A DNA stretch of 64,000 nt from Streptomyces sp. NBC_01381 (GCF_026340305.1 NZ_JAPEPI010000001.1:4402001-4466000), one strand, 5' to 3'. Numbered from the stretch's first letter, positions 42,818 to 51,036 are shown. Notes: generated by a model from the sequence alone, not told the origin. Translations and numbers: made by a program.

Positions 42818-43429
42818 ATGAGGATGAGTGTGCGCAGGAACAAGGGACTGATCGCCGCGGCCGCGGCGCTGGCCGCGTCAGGGGTCGCCATGGCGGCGGT
42901 GCCGGCCACCGCGGCCGACATGCCGCGCTTCCTGGCGCCCTCCGAGCTGCCGCCGCACGCGGCGTCGGAGTGGTTCGCGGGCCCGGTGACGGCCGGCCAG
43001 CCCGACCCGCTGCCGATGTGCGTCGGCGAGGCACTTCCGTCGACGTCCGTGCACCGCGCCTACCGCACCGACTACGACACCGGAGCGCTGCAGGTGACGG
43101 TCGTCGAGCGCAGCGAGCAGCGGGCGAAGGAGTTCGCTGCGCTCCTGCGCGGGAAGCTCGACGGGTGCGCGAAGAAGGTGATGAAGGAGGACCCCGGTAC
43201 CACCGCGAAGCAGAAGTACTACGGCAAGGTGAACGCCGAAGAGGGAGCCCACGTCTACGGCGTCCACACCGTGACGTCATGGGGTGCCTCCGACATCAAC
43301 CTGTTCTCGGTGGGCCGGGACGGCGCGACGGTGACACTCGTCACCTGGGGTCAGATGGGCGGCTTCGCGGACGCCCAGGTGGCCGACTTCAAATCCACGA
43401 CGGCCACGGCCGTCAACAAGCTCTACTGA
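42818..43429 (+). CDS. Secreted hypothetical protein
   Basis: 203 aa with a clear Sec signal peptide (RRNKGLIAAAAALAASGVAMAAVPATAAD). The mature part of about 170 residues has two Cys (PMCVGEAL and KLDGCAKK) likely joined as a disulfide, and a late VTWGQMGGFADAQVADFKSTTATAVNKL helix. The layout resembles sensor or PknH-like extracellular domains, but I cannot assign it. An in-frame ATG at 42824 is equally likely as the start. Confidence 0.75.
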   Translation: MRMSVRRNKGLIAAAAALAASGVAMAAVPATAADMPRFLAPSELPPHAASEWFAGPVTAGQPDPLPMCVGEALPSTSVHRAYRTDYDTGALQVTVVERSEQRAKEFAALLRGKLDGCAKKVMKEDPGTTAKQKYYGKVNAEEGAHVYGVHTVTSWGASDINLFSVGRDGATVTLVTWGQMGGFADAQVADFKSTTATAVNKLY

Positions 43430-43433
43430 CCTG

Positions 43434-43468
43434 TTCCGGCGGGACGCGCCGGCGTCCCGCTCTGGAAC
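43434..43468 (+). terminator. Strong terminator after the secreted protein
   Basis: GCGGGACGC and GCGTCCCGC form a perfect 9-bp stem with a 4-nt GCCG loop, extended by an outer TTCC/GGAA pairing. It starts 5 bp after the stop codon. Confidence 0.8.
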
Positions 43469-43601
43469 GGGGCAGCATTCCGGCCACGCATGGTTCGGCT
43501 GACCGCCTCCACCGACCGTAAGGGGAGACGCAAGCGCCCCGTCATAGGGTGCTGGCACTCCACCCGGCAGCGTGGCCGGGCTTTCGGAACGGGAAGGCCA
43601 T

Positions 43602-44954
43602 ATGACCATGGATACAAAGGCGTACATAGAGGATGTCTACGGCCAGATCTGCCGGCGCAGCGCGGGGGAGGGGGAGTTCCATCAGGCGGTGGACGAGGTG
43701 CTGCGCTCCCTCGAGCCGGTGCTCGAGCGGCATCCGGAGTACGTGGACGCGGGGATCGTGGAGAGGATGTCCGAGCCGGAGCGGCAGGTGATGTTCCGGG
43801 TTCCGTGGGTCGACGACCAGGGCGTTGTGCGCGTCAATCGCGGCTTCCGGGTGGAGTTCAACAGTGCGCTCGGGCCCTACAAGGGCGGCCTGCGGTTTCA
43901 TCCGAGCGTCAATCTCGGCATCGTCAAGTTCCTTGGGTTCGAGCAGATCTTCAAGAACGCGCTGACGGGGATGGCGATCGGCGGCGGCAAGGGCGGAGCC
44001 GACTTCGATCCCAAGGGCCGCTCGGACGGCGAGGTGATGCGGTTCTGCCAGGCCTTCATGACCGAGCTGTACCGGCACCTGGGCGAGCACACCGACGTGC
44101 CCGCCGGGGACATAGGCGTCGGGGCCCGTGAGATCGGCTACCTCTTCGGCCAGTACAAGCGGATCACCAACCGTTACGAGTCAGGAGTCCTGACCGGCAA
44201 GCCGGTGGCCTGGGGCGGTTCGCACGCCCGTACCGAAGCCACCGGTTACGGCACCGTCTACTTCGCCCAGGAGATGCTCGCCACCCGCGGCCAGAGCTTC
44301 GAGGGGCGCCGGGTCGTGGTCTCGGGCTCCGGCAATGTCGCCGTCTACGCCATCGAGAAGGTGCACGCCCTCGGCGGCCGCGTGGTCGCCTGCTCCGACT
44401 CCTCCGGCTACCTCGTCGACGAGGAGGGCATCGACCTTGACCTTCTCAAGGAGATCAAGGAGGTGCGCCGGGAACGCATCTCCGCGTACGCCGATGCGAA
44501 GCCGACCGCACGCTTCTCCGCCCGCGGCACGGTGTACGACGTCCCCTGCGATCTCGCGCTGCCGTGCGCGACCCAGAACGAACTGCGGCGCGACGACGCC
44601 GCGGCTCTGGTCAAGAACGGTGTGATCGCCGTCGCAGAGGGAGCCAACATGCCCTGCACGCCCGAGGCCGTCGAGGTGTTCCGGGAGGGCGGGGTGCTCT
44701 TCGGCCCCGGCAAGGCGGCGAACGCGGGCGGCGTGGCCACCTCCGCCCTGGAGATGCAGCAGAACGCCGCCCGCGACACCTGGAGCTTCCAGCAGACCGA
44801 GTCCCGGCTCGCCGCGATCATGCGGGATGTCCACGCCCAGTGCCGCGAGACCGCCGAGACATACGGCGCCAACGCGGACGACTACGTCCTCGGCGCCAAC
44901 ATCACCGGCTTCCTCCGGGTCGCGGACGCGATGACCGCGCAGGGAGTGGTCTAG
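43602..44954 (+). CDS. gdhA: NADP-specific glutamate dehydrogenase
   Basis: A 450-aa hexameric-type glutamate dehydrogenase that makes glutamate from 2-oxoglutarate and ammonia. Substrate region VEFNSALGPYKGGLRFHPSVNLGIVKFLGFEQIFKNALTG, and catalytic Lys/Asp in GGGKGGADFDPKG and PAGDIGVGAREIGYLFG. The Rossmann motif is VVVSGSGNVAVYAIEK, and the C-terminus has EGANMPCTPEAVEVF. I chose ATG 43602 (MTMDTKAYIEDVYGQ). A short hairpin follows it. Confidence 0.96.
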   Translation: MTMDTKAYIEDVYGQICRRSAGEGEFHQAVDEVLRSLEPVLERHPEYVDAGIVERMSEPERQVMFRVPWVDDQGVVRVNRGFRVEFNSALGPYKGGLRFHPSVNLGIVKFLGFEQIFKNALTGMAIGGGKGGADFDPKGRSDGEVMRFCQAFMTELYRHLGEHTDVPAGDIGVGAREIGYLFGQYKRITNRYESGVLTGKPVAWGGSHARTEATGYGTVYFAQEMLATRGQSFEGRRVVVSGSGNVAVYAIEKVHALGGRVVACSDSSGYLVDEEGIDLDLLKEIKEVRRERISAYADAKPTARFSARGTVYDVPCDLALPCATQNELRRDDAAALVKNGVIAVAEGANMPCTPEAVEVFREGGVLFGPGKAANAGGVATSALEMQQNAARDTWSFQQTESRLAAIMRDVHAQCRETAETYGANADDYVLGANITGFLRVADAMTAQGVV

Positions 44955-44964
44955 GTCGGCGCCT

Positions 44965-44989
44965 GGTCCTGCCGCTATCGGCCAGGACC
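44965..44989 (+). terminator. Hairpin after gdhA
   Basis: GGTCCTG (44965-44971) and CAGGACC (44983-44989) form a 7-bp stem with an 11-nt loop, 11 bp after the gdhA stop codon. Confidence 0.55.
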
Positions 44990-45057
44990 TGAGGTGACGG
45001 GGGCACCTCGTGCGTGTCCCAGGCGGCCAGGTCGTCGACTTGGCCGCCCGGGAGCAT

Positions 45058-45155
45058 TCATCGTCGGGTCGTATAGCCGATCACCGCGGTGAGCCCCGCA
45101 TGCACCGCCATGCTGGTGCATGCCGACGGCGGCCAAGGTGCCGCCGGCCACGAGT
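45058..45155 (-). pseudogene. MFS gene remnant
   Basis: Positions 45118-45155 match 50127-50164 inside the intact MFS gene at 37 of 38 bases, same strand. Further left, the minus-strand reading AVHAGLTAVIGYTTR resembles SVWVALIGFAITG of that protein, but in a shifted frame. The homology ends sharply at 45155, where exporter remnants begin. This is a piece of an MFS gene, a paralogue of or duplicate from the one at 49846. Confidence 0.55.
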
Positions 45156-45874
45156 CACCGCGGACACCACCCTGTTGCGCCAGGTGACCACCGAATCGCT
45201 GGTCGGTGGGGTCACCGGCGCTCTCACCCTGGCGGCGACCCTGGTGATGATGGGGCTGCTGGACGCCGTGCGCTCGCTCGGGGCGCTGCGCACCGTCAAG
45301 GCGTCGGGAGCCGAAGACCGCGAGGAGGAGCGCATCCACCAAGCCGCCGCCCAGGCGTGGCGGGCCGGCGTGCGGGCCGCGAAATGGACGGCGCCGGCCG
45401 GAAACACCGCCGGGCTCGCCGCACAGACGGCCTTCCTGCCGGTCCGACGTGCACCACGGCGTCAGCTTCACCATCCCCCCGCGCGGCATGACCGCTTTCG
45501 TCGGCCCCTCCGGCGCGGGCAAGACCACCGTGTTCTCCCTCATCGAAAGGTTCTACGAGGCCGACTCCGGCCGCATCCTCCTGGACGGCATGGACGTCAA
45601 GAGCTGGCCGATCGCGCAACTGCGCGCCGCGATGGGTTACGTAGAACAGGACGCGCCCGTGCTGTCCGGCACCCTGCGCGAGACCGTCGCCGAGGCGGCT
45701 CACGCCACCACGGTCCTCGTGGTGGCGCACAGACTGTCCACCGTGACCATGGCCGACCGCATCGTGGTGATGGACACCGGCCGCGTCAGGGCCGTGGGCA
45801 CGCACGCCGAACTCCTCGTCGCCGACCCGTTGTACGGGGAGCTGGCCGCCACCCAGTTTTTGGCCACCGACTGA
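45156..45874 (+). pseudogene. Decayed ABC exporter (permease plus ATPase)
   Basis: Pieces of an ABCB-type exporter in two frames. First: VTADTTLLRQVTTESLVGGVTGALTLAATLVMMGLLD jumps to LGALRTVKASGAEDREEERIHQAAA, with helices missing. After a frame shift near 45445 the ATPase begins: PPRGMTAFVGPSGAGKTTVFSLIERFYEADSGRILLDG. At LRETVAEAAHATTVLVVAHRLSTV the LSGGQ signature and Walker B are deleted. Only the Walker A, Q-loop and H-loop parts remain, so it cannot be an active pump. It lies just upstream of the lasso cluster and may be its former exporter. Confidence 0.8.
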
Positions 45875-45896
45875 GCGCCGCACCAGGACGGCCGGC

Positions 45897-45945
45897 GGCC
45901 TGCCCTGTCCCAGGACCGCGGGACGGATGCCGGTCCGGGCAGGCC
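45897..45945 (+). promoter_or_regulatory. Branched hairpin upstream of the lasso precursor
   Basis: GGCCTGCCC (45897-45905) pairs perfectly with GGGCAGGCC (45937-45945). Nested inside is GTCCC/GGGAC (45907-45911 and 45920-45924). It is either the terminator of the exporter remnant or leader structure of the precursor mRNA. The 204-bp gap shows no other clear promoter element. Confidence 0.4.
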
Positions 45946-46078
45946 CCCACTGCACCGCCTGCCAGAGATGTGTGCCTCCAGGTGCTTGCGCAGGGCCGGA
46001 TACGGCCTTCCGCGCGCCTTGCCGGGGCGGGACGGTGGAGGCCGAACACCCCCACTTGCGACGAGCAAGGAGATGGCC

Positions 46079-46222
46079 ATGGAACATGACACGGGCAAGG
46101 AATCGATCACAAAACGGCCCTATGTGGAGCCTGAGGTCGAGGAGCTGGGCACGGTCGAGGAGCTGACGGCCATGGGTGGCCTGCTCGTGCACGACAACCC
46201 GGCCCACCGTGTGCTGCTGTGA
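46079..46222 (+). CDS. Lasso peptide precursor
   Basis: A 47-aa precursor. The leader has the RRE-recognition pattern Y-x2-P-x-V-x3-G-x5-T (Y15, P18, V20, G24, T30). With Thr at the -2 position, the core would be MGGLLVHDNPAHRVLL (residues 32-47), closing a ring between the amine of Met1 and Asp8 (8-residue ring) and leaving an 8-residue tail. If cleavage were one residue later, Gly1-Asp7 would give a 7-residue ring. ATG 46079 lies 6 bases after AAGGAG. An ATG at 46073 is too close to it. The cyclase, RRE protein and peptidase follow. Confidence 0.85.
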   Translation: MEHDTGKESITKRPYVEPEVEELGTVEELTAMGGLLVHDNPAHRVLL

Positions 46223-46230
46223 GTCCATTT

Positions 46231-46260
46231 CCCTCCCCGGGCAGGCATGCCCGGGGAGGG
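46231..46260 (+). terminator. Strong hairpin between lasso precursor and cyclase
   Basis: CCCTCCCCGGGCA and TGCCCGGGGAGGG form a perfect 13-bp stem with a GGCA loop, 8 bp after the precursor stop. In peptide clusters such a partial terminator or RNA-stabilising hairpin keeps precursor mRNA in excess over the enzyme genes. Confidence 0.75.
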
Positions 46261-46307
46261 AGCCGTAGCGACGGACAATGCTTCGCGCGTGCGGAGGGGA
46301 GCGTCCG

Positions 46308-48050
46308 GTGACGGGCACGGGGTCTGTTCTGGTCGGGGACTACACGGGTTGCCGCGGGCAGGTTCATTTCGGTGATCCCGACTCCCGCATCACCTACGTG
46401 GCCGCCCCCTTCGGACAACGCCCGGCACCTCCCGAGACGGGCCGCCTCGCCGTGCAGTGGCATGCAGCACCGGACGCTCCTCGGGTTCCGGCCCCTGCGG
46501 ACCGGGAGCGGCTGCTGCTGTCCGGACCTGTCATGGGGCCGGTGACGCCTGACCGGGTACGGCAGATAGCCTCCGCCCTCAAGAACGCCCGCTACGCCGA
46601 ACTTGCGCGGCTGCCCGGAGACCTGGCCGGCTGCCTGGTGACCGAGCACAGAGTCTTTCTCTTCCGGAGCGCCACCAGCCGGGAAGGTCTCCTCCATCGC
46701 AGGGACGGCGCACTGCTGCGGTGGTCAACCGATCCCACCGATCTGCTCGACGGCCCGGAGGAGTTCGACCACGAGGCGATCTGGCGCTCGTGCCGCGGCG
46801 ACGAGGTGTTCATCTATGACAACCTCACGCCGGTCCTGCCCGGACAGGTGGTGGTCGTCGACCGCGACCGCGTAGACGTCGTGGAGTACGACCCCATCGT
46901 CCCGCTGGAACTGCCCCGGCACACCACGATGCCGGAATACGCCGAGATCGCCTACGACTTGATTCTGCAGGCGGTGCGCCCGTACACCGGCCGCGGCCGG
47001 ATCGGCATCCTGCTCAGCGGCGGTCTTGACTCCGGGGCGGTGCTCACGGCCCTGGTGGACTCCGGAGCCGACGTGGTCGCCTACCACCAGGCCACCGATG
47101 ACCCTCTCGCCGATGAGTCAGGCTACGCACGGGAGGTCTGTGACCACCTGGGCGTACCTTTCGTGCCGGTCATGATGGACCACGACGAGGGCTATCTGTC
47201 CGAGAAATGGGAGCTCCCGCATCCCTACAACAACATCGCCTTCCGGTGGCAGGAGCAGATCGCCGACCGCATCGAGCGCGACGGAATCACCTTCCTGACC
47301 TGGGGCCGCGATGGTGACATGGTCTTCGGCCCGACGCGCTACGGGCTGTACGAGGTACTGCACGGTGATCTCCGCCTGCGAGAGAAGGCGGCGCTGTGCC
47401 GGGGGCTGCTGTGCTCACGCTTCGAGTCCTCCCGCATCCTCCGAAGCGCCAGCGCGTCCTCATCCGTTCTGGGCGATCTGGTGCCGACCGGGGACAACGC
47501 ACGAGCCACCGATTTCCTCACCCCGCTTCCCGGCGTGCCCGACGACCGGTTCAGCGACGCGTACTCGGCCCGGGACCACTGCGTGGACCTCAGTGTCTGG
47601 CGACCGCGGGGAATCCAACTGTGCAGTCCATTGGGCGACAAGGGCATCCGCCGCCTCGCGGCCCGTATGCCGGACGCCTACCGGCTCCTGCCCTACCAGG
47701 GGAGGCTGATCACCAAGCCGGTGCTCCGGCTGCTCCTGTCCACCCGGCTCCCGGAGAGGATCTGGCGCCGCTACGGACGGCTGTGGCTGGATTCGCCGCA
47801 CAAGAACTATGCCCTCAACCACGGCCAGGTACTGGCAGACCTGATCGGGCGCCCGGACGCGCACCTCATTCGGATGGGCATCGTGGATCCGCGGCAGCTC
47901 GCCCGTGTGCTGGCCGAGCCGGCGAGCCTGCGCCGCAATGCCGAACAGCTGATCTGCGCCGCCATGACCGAGCTGTTCCTGCGCGGCGACGCGCGGCGGG
48001 CCTCCGTTACGCAGAAGGGTGTTCGCGATGCCTCTCGTACGGCTGGCTGA
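46308..48050 (+). CDS. Lasso cyclase, asparagine synthetase-like (C protein)
   Basis: A 580-aa ATP-dependent macrolactam synthetase that activates the Asp side chain of the core and joins it to the N-terminus. The N-terminal glutaminase-like domain lacks the catalytic Cys of true Asn synthetases. The ATP-pyrophosphatase loop is GRIGILLSGGLDSGAVL (about residues 230-246), with HQATDDPLADESGYAREV after it. I chose GTG 46308 because GGAGGGGA precedes it at good distance. ATG 46278 would add ten residues. Its 3' end overlaps the RRE gene by 23 bp. Confidence 0.9.
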   Translation: MTGTGSVLVGDYTGCRGQVHFGDPDSRITYVAAPFGQRPAPPETGRLAVQWHAAPDAPRVPAPADRERLLLSGPVMGPVTPDRVRQIASALKNARYAELARLPGDLAGCLVTEHRVFLFRSATSREGLLHRRDGALLRWSTDPTDLLDGPEEFDHEAIWRSCRGDEVFIYDNLTPVLPGQVVVVDRDRVDVVEYDPIVPLELPRHTTMPEYAEIAYDLILQAVRPYTGRGRIGILLSGGLDSGAVLTALVDSGADVVAYHQATDDPLADESGYAREVCDHLGVPFVPVMMDHDEGYLSEKWELPHPYNNIAFRWQEQIADRIERDGITFLTWGRDGDMVFGPTRYGLYEVLHGDLRLREKAALCRGLLCSRFESSRILRSASASSSVLGDLVPTGDNARATDFLTPLPGVPDDRFSDAYSARDHCVDLSVWRPRGIQLCSPLGDKGIRRLAARMPDAYRLLPYQGRLITKPVLRLLLSTRLPERIWRRYGRLWLDSPHKNYALNHGQVLADLIGRPDAHLIRMGIVDPRQLARVLAEPASLRRNAEQLICAAMTELFLRGDARRASVTQKGVRDASRTAG

Positions 48051-48306
48051 GCACGCAGTCTTCGACGACACCGACGGCGCGGGGGTCATTCTCGACACCG
48101 GCCGGGGTGTCTACCTGACTCTGAACTCGACGGCCACCCTCATGCTGCGGGCGGCCCTGCACGGCGACACCGTGGACGATGTGGTCGGCCGCCTCCGCGA
48201 GCAGATCGACGCCACGGACCAGACCCTCCAAGCCGGTCTCGCCAAGCTCACCGGCCAGCTCCGCGACCGTGCGTTGCTGGCCGCCACGCAAGAGGGCCCG
48301 CGATGA
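48028..48306 (+). CDS. PqqD-like RRE protein (lasso B1)
   Basis: A 92-aa winged-helix RiPP recognition element that binds the precursor leader and brings it to the peptidase. The sequence shows the PqqD pattern GVILDTGRGVYLTLNSTATLMLRAAL and a C-terminal helix. It overlaps the end of the cyclase gene and runs into the peptidase by ATGA. Start chosen at ATG 48028, with AGAAGG upstream. Confidence 0.9.
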   Translation: MPLVRLAEHAVFDDTDGAGVILDTGRGVYLTLNSTATLMLRAALHGDTVDDVVGRLREQIDATDQTLQAGLAKLTGQLRDRALLAATQEGPR

Positions 48307-48839
48307 ACAGAGCCGTCACCACACCGGACGGGGAGTTCTTCCTGTCCGACCTCGACCCGGCCACCACCCCGCCACGCATCCCTCTCCCGCTCCGCGCGTA
48401 CGCCGTGGGGCGCACCTTCCGCGCGCTGTGGATCTACCGTCGGCACGGCTGGTCGGTGGCGCACCTGTATCTGCGGCGTCTACGCCCCGGCCCCGGATCG
48501 GCGGCACTGGCCGCCCTCCCGGCCGGCACCGCGCTCCGGCTGGCCCGCCGGGAGGTCTTCGCCTCCCAACTGGTCCATCGCACGGTGCTCCCTGACGGTC
48601 TCTGCCTGCCGCGCTCCCTCGCGCTGGCCACGTATCTGTCAGCTCTCGGACTGCCCGCTCAAGTGACCATCGCCCGCCTGCGCACCGTGGCCATGCCGAA
48701 GAACAGCTTCCACTCCTGGACCGAGCTGTACGGCGCCGTGCTCAACGACAATCCAGACGTCCAACTCGGCTACACCGTTCTGCAGCGCGTCGCCGCGTCC
48801 GAGGCACCCGCGGCGCCCCGCGCGCGGCTCCGTCCATGA
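48303..48839 (+). CDS. Lasso leader peptidase, transglutaminase-like (B2)
   Basis: A 178-aa cysteine protease that removes the leader. Catalytic residues appear as C101 (DGLCLPRSLALATYLSALG), H137 (SFHSWTELYG) and D152 (NDNPDVQLGYTVLQR). The N-terminal part is helical and basic. The ATG overlaps the B1 stop. The methyltransferase follows after 13 bp. Confidence 0.9.
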   Translation: MNRAVTTPDGEFFLSDLDPATTPPRIPLPLRAYAVGRTFRALWIYRRHGWSVAHLYLRRLRPGPGSAALAALPAGTALRLARREVFASQLVHRTVLPDGLCLPRSLALATYLSALGLPAQVTIARLRTVAMPKNSFHSWTELYGAVLNDNPDVQLGYTVLQRVAASEAPAAPRARLRP

Positions 48840-48852
48840 CCAAGGGGAGCCC

Positions 48853-49623
48853 GTGACCGAGGCGAACAACCACGTGCGGTGGTTCGAGGACCACGCGGGC
48901 CATTACGAGGAGTTGGCCATGTACGCGGCCGACTTCGGCCGGCGGCTGATCGACTTCGCGGATCCGGAACCGGCGACCCGGCTGCTGGACGTGGGAGCCG
49001 GGCGCGGCGCGGCCGCCAGGGCCGCCGTGGCCCGCGGCTGCGTCGTCACCGCGATCGATGTGACACCCGCAATGGTGCGTCGGCTCGCCGCGGACGTACC
49101 GGAGATCACCGTCCGGCAGATGGACGTGACACGACTCGATTTTCCCCGCGGCTCCTTCGACACGGTTGTCGCTGCCGACGTGCTGGAGATTCTTGAGGAC
49201 CCCGCGGCAGCGGTGGCCGAAATGCGCCGGGTCCTGGCACCGGGCGGGACGGTCGCCTTGTCGGTAAACGGAGCCCGCGGCCGGTGGGAGTGGCTCACCC
49301 GGCTGGCCCAGGAGTTCTGGCCCGCCCCCGGCCCTGCCGCAGACGCCGCGACACCCGCGGATCCGGCCGCCCTGCTGGCCGAGGCAGGATTCATCGAGCT
49401 GACGCAACGACCGGTCGCGGCAGCCGTACAGGTGCCCAGGCCATCGGCGCTCTGGGAGCTGCTGGAGTCCCAGATGTCCATGGCCGTGGTCGAGACATTG
49501 CCGGCCCGACGCGCCGCCGAGTTCCGTCGCCGCTTCTGGGCCGGCGCCGAACACATGCACGCGCACGGCGGCATCATCCTCGACCACAACGCGATGCTTC
49601 ACCGCGCGATCACCCCGGCATGA
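48853..49623 (+). CDS. SAM-dependent methyltransferase in lasso cluster
   Basis: A 256-aa class I methyltransferase. SAM motif I is TRLLDVGAGRGAAARAAV, acidic end of strand 2 VTAIDVTPAMV, motif II region FDTVVAADVLEILEDP, and motif III RRVLAPGGTVALSVNG. GTG start with a purine-rich AAGGGGAG. It is co-directional with, and 13 bp from, the peptidase. Known lasso clusters carry methyltransferases that act on the C-terminal carboxylate or on side chains. The target here (Leu16 carboxylate, His7 or His12) is inference. Confidence 0.82.
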   Translation: MTEANNHVRWFEDHAGHYEELAMYAADFGRRLIDFADPEPATRLLDVGAGRGAAARAAVARGCVVTAIDVTPAMVRRLAADVPEITVRQMDVTRLDFPRGSFDTVVAADVLEILEDPAAAVAEMRRVLAPGGTVALSVNGARGRWEWLTRLAQEFWPAPGPAADAATPADPAALLAEAGFIELTQRPVAAAVQVPRPSALWELLESQMSMAVVETLPARRAAEFRRRFWAGAEHMHAHGGIILDHNAMLHRAITPA

Positions 49624-49656
49624 GCCGGGCAGGTTTCGGCGCGCAAGGAGACCGGC

Positions 49657-49845
49657 ATGGAACTGATCCTGTTCCCCGGAGACGGAGATACCAGCAGCCC
49701 GGATGCCTGCTGGTCCTGCACCGGATTCAGCGCGTTCCGGCACCGACTGGCCCAGGCCGAGGGCTTCACACTCGATGCGATGGCAACGCGACGCAGCGCC
49801 GTCCTCGTGGCCCTGCGATCGGCCAAGCTCGCCGCCCCCGTTCCG
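49657..49845 (+). pseudogene. 3'-truncated ORF at the end of the lasso cluster
   Basis: An ATG with a strong AAGGAGA begins MELILFPGDGDTSSPDACWS and reads as real protein for about 60 residues, to around LVALRSAKLAAPVP. After that the frame simply runs on for 390 codons antisense to the MFS gene, which ends at 49846. The gene appears cut by a recombination joining the cluster to the MFS locus. The family is unknown. The two Cys (ACWSC) are notable. Confidence 0.5.
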
Positions 49846-51036
49846 TCATCGGCGGGCGGTGAGTCCGATGAGAGCGGCGAGGCCTGCCAGTGCCGCGACG
49901 CTGGTGAGGGCGATGGGCAGGGTGAACCAGTCGGCCATGAATCCGATGGCGGGCGGTCCCAGGAGCATGCCGCCGTAGCCGAGTGTGGAGGCGGTGGCTA
50001 CGCCGCTGGGACCGGCCAGGGCGCCGGCGCGTTCGACGGCGACCGGGAAGATGTTGGCGAGTCCGAGTCCGGTGATGGCGAAGCCGATGAGCGCCACCCA
50101 CACGGACGGGGCGAGTGCGCCCAGGAGCATGCCGAAGGCGGCCAAGGTGCCGCCGGCCACGAGTATCGGGGTCTGGCCGAGCCGTTCGAGCAGGGTCGTT
50201 CCGCTGAGTCGGCCTATCGTCATGGCGAGGGCGAAGCAGGAGTAGCCGGCGGCTGCGATGCCCGGGTGGGCGCTGAGGTCCTGTTCGAGGTGGAGTGCTC
50301 CCCAGTCGGCGAGTGCTCCCTCGCCGTAGGCCGTGCACAGGGCGATGAGGCCGAAGACGATCACCAGGCCGCGGGTCCGGCTGTCGAGCCGGCGAGGGGC
50401 GCTGTCCTCGCGGTGGACGCCGCTCGGCGGAGCGGGTGGTTCGAGGCGCAGCAGCGTACGTCCTGCCACGGCGGTGACGATCAGGCCGATCACGGTGAGG
50501 CCGAGCAAGTGGCGCGTGGGGGACAGGGAGCCGGCGATCAGCCCGCCGAGGCCCGCGCCGACCATGCCGCCCAGGCTGAAGGCGGCATGGAAGCTGGGCA
50601 TGACCGGGCGGCGCAGAGCGGCCACCAGGTCTACGGCCGCGCTGTTCATCGCCACGTTGATCCCGCCGTACGCCGCCCCGAAGATCAGCAGTACCAGGCC
50701 GAGCGCCAGTGCCGAGTGTGTCAGCGGCGGCAGCGCGACGCTGAGCGGCATCAGCACTCCGCAGGCCACCGTCACCGGATGGCTGCCGAAGCGGCGGCAG
50801 AGGCGTCCGGTCAGGGTCATCGTGACGACGGCGCCCGCGGAGACGCCGAGCAGCGCGAGCCCGAGGTCGCTGGCCGAAGCGCCGGTCTGGTCCTTGATGG
50901 CGGGGATGCGGACGACCCATCCGGCGAAGATGAAGCCGTCGAGCGCGAAGAAGACGGTGAGGGCGACACGGAGCCTGCGAAGGCCCGGGGGAGTGGCCCG
51001 CGACGCTGCGGACGTGGTTTTGTTTAGTAGCGGCAC
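49846..51036 (-). CDS. MFS transporter, YbjJ-like
   Basis: A 396-aa major facilitator with twelve predicted helices: FFALDGFIFAGWVVRIPAIKDQTG, GRLCRRFGSHPVTVACG (motif A), and NVAMNSAAVDLVAALRRPVMPSFHAAFSLGGMVGAG, typical of the YbjJ group. GTG 51036 fits the predicted leaderless transcript. TTG 51072 and GTG 51057 are in frame but lie in the promoter. It is divergent from a ROK regulator. An internal 38-bp stretch is duplicated at 45118. Confidence 0.88.
   Translation of the reverse strand: MPLLNKTTSAASRATPPGLRRLRVALTVFFALDGFIFAGWVVRIPAIKDQTGASASDLGLALLGVSAGAVVTMTLTGRLCRRFGSHPVTVACGVLMPLSVALPPLTHSALALGLVLLIFGAAYGGINVAMNSAAVDLVAALRRPVMPSFHAAFSLGGMVGAGLGGLIAGSLSPTRHLLGLTVIGLIVTAVAGRTLLRLEPPAPPSGVHREDSAPRRLDSRTRGLVIVFGLIALCTAYGEGALADWGALHLEQDLSAHPGIAAAGYSCFALAMTIGRLSGTTLLERLGQTPILVAGGTLAAFGMLLGALAPSVWVALIGFAITGLGLANIFPVAVERAGALAGPSGVATASTLGYGGMLLGPPAIGFMADWFTLPIALTSVAALAGLAALIGLTARR
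50127..50164. repeat. 38-bp sequence repeated at 45118
   Basis: Identical to 45118-45155 except for one base (A/C at the tenth position), in the same orientation and about 5.0 kb away. This copy lies inside the intact MFS gene. The two copies bracket the exporter remnant and lasso cluster. Confidence 0.85.

Noticed and set aside
45118..50164. Integrase attachment sites flanking the lasso region
   Set aside because: The 38-bp copies lie in MFS-derived coding sequence, no tRNA or integrase is present, and homology is better explained by gene fragments.
49846..51027. Continuation of the 49657 frame through the MFS gene
   Set aside because: After about 60 codons the frame is antisense to a clear twelve-helix transporter and turns into Glu/Gly/Arg-rich shadow sequence.
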